The notes under the pieces were generated by a model. That model saw nothing but the letters and a program-made list of their open reading frames with translations. It ran no database searches and had not been told where the DNA came from. The translations under genes were made by a program, and so were the position numbers. 5,672 nt of DNA from Pseudomonadota bacterium (lineage in GTDB: Bacteria; Pseudomonadota; Alphaproteobacteria; Rhizobiales; Hyphomicrobiaceae): assembly GCA_003242645.1 (NCBI GenBank), contig QGVC01000232.1, positions 1 to 5,672 of the forward strand. The letters are read 5' to 3'. Of this stretch, positions 5,360 to 5,672 are shown one piece after another (within the stretch, counting starts at the first letter, position 1; every line of letters starts with the position of its first letter).

Positions 5360-5672
5360 ATGACCGACAAGAAAAACAAGGCCATGACCACCCGGCGCAA
5401 GTTCCTCGCCGGCGCCGCGGTGACTGGCGCGGCAACGATCGCGATGCCACAGGTATCGCGCGCCGAAACGGTCACGCTCAAGATGCAGGGCGCCTGGGGT
5501 GCCCAGGACATGCTGAATGAGATGGCCCAGGATTTCGTGAAAATCGTGAACGAACTGGGCGAAGGGCGGCTTAAAATCGACTATCTGAACGCTGGCGCCG
5601 TCGTTAAGCCATTCTCGGTCATGGACGGTGTCCATAGCGGCGTTCTCGACGGTGCGCACAGTGTGTCGGCAT
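5360..5672 (+). CDS. TRAP transporter substrate-binding protein (DctP type), N-terminal part, Tat-exported
   Basis: The reading frame is open from the ATG to the window end (104 complete codons); the rest lies downstream. Residues 10-16 are TTRRKFL, a twin-arginine (Tat) motif, followed by the hydrophobic AGAAVTGAATIAMP and a probable cut after SRA (residue 35). The mature start, LKMQGAWGAQDMLNEMAQDFVKIVNELGEGRLKIDYLNAGAVVKPFSVMDGVHSGVLDGAHS, fits DctP/TakP-type periplasmic binding proteins. In these, a first beta strand and a GRLKI strand precede a helix that samples 'G..D..H'. Such proteins capture organic acids and hand them to a DctQ/DctM membrane pair driven by an ion gradient. The ligand-determining part, including the family's conserved arginine, is outside the window, so the substrate cannot be named. 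Tat export suggests folding, perhaps around a ligand or metal, before export. Confidence 0.87.
   Translation, partial: MTDKKNKAMTTRRKFLAGAAVTGAATIAMPQVSRAETVTLKMQGAWGAQDMLNEMAQDFVKIVNELGEGRLKIDYLNAGAVVKPFSVMDGVHSGVLDGAHSVSA

Noticed and set aside
1..5672. Search for CRISPR arrays, tRNA genes, insertion sequences or prophage parts
   Set aside because: No regularly spaced repeats, cloverleaf-like sequences, transposase motifs or paired terminal repeats were seen by eye.

Overview
The window looks like chromosomal DNA from a GC-rich alphaproteobacterium, most likely in the Hyphomicrobiales (Bradyrhizobium/Rhodopseudomonas-like). This is inferred from high GC, from the protein types (a lone secreted DsbD N-terminal-domain protein next to yqgE, an atypical 2-Cys peroxiredoxin, a Tat-exported TRAP binding protein) and from the wording of the conserved motifs. 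No rRNA, tRNA, CRISPR, transposase or phage gene was seen.

Left part (1-961, plus strand): the last 47 codons of an M48/HtpX-type zinc metalloprotease, a short gap with a hairpin and a perfect 15-bp palindrome, then a DUF4337 membrane protein. A second, related palindrome lies just past that gene.

Middle part (962-3440): an atypical 2-Cys peroxiredoxin and a signal-peptide-bearing DsbD N-domain-like protein, both on the minus strand with the DsbD-like gene upstream. They are divergent from yqgE on the plus strand. The first two are thiol-redox proteins, one predicted cytoplasmic and one exported, so a shared oxidative-stress or redox theme is plausible but not proven. A strong hairpin at each end (1108-1130 and 3411-3439) delimits this block; the second serves convergent genes.

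Right part (3441-5672): on the minus strand, an Est30-like alpha/beta hydrolase followed 117 bp later by a small secreted histidine-rich protein of unknown function. A 369-bp divergent intergenic region with several repeated short motifs leads to the start of a Tat-exported TRAP-transporter substrate-binding protein, cut off by the window end.

Overall this is an ordinary core or near-core region. I found no convincing new multi-gene system. The items most worth a second look are the pair of related palindromes around the DUF4337 gene, the orphan DsbD-type domain beside a peroxiredoxin, the His-rich secreted protein, and the motif-dense promoter region before the TRAP gene.
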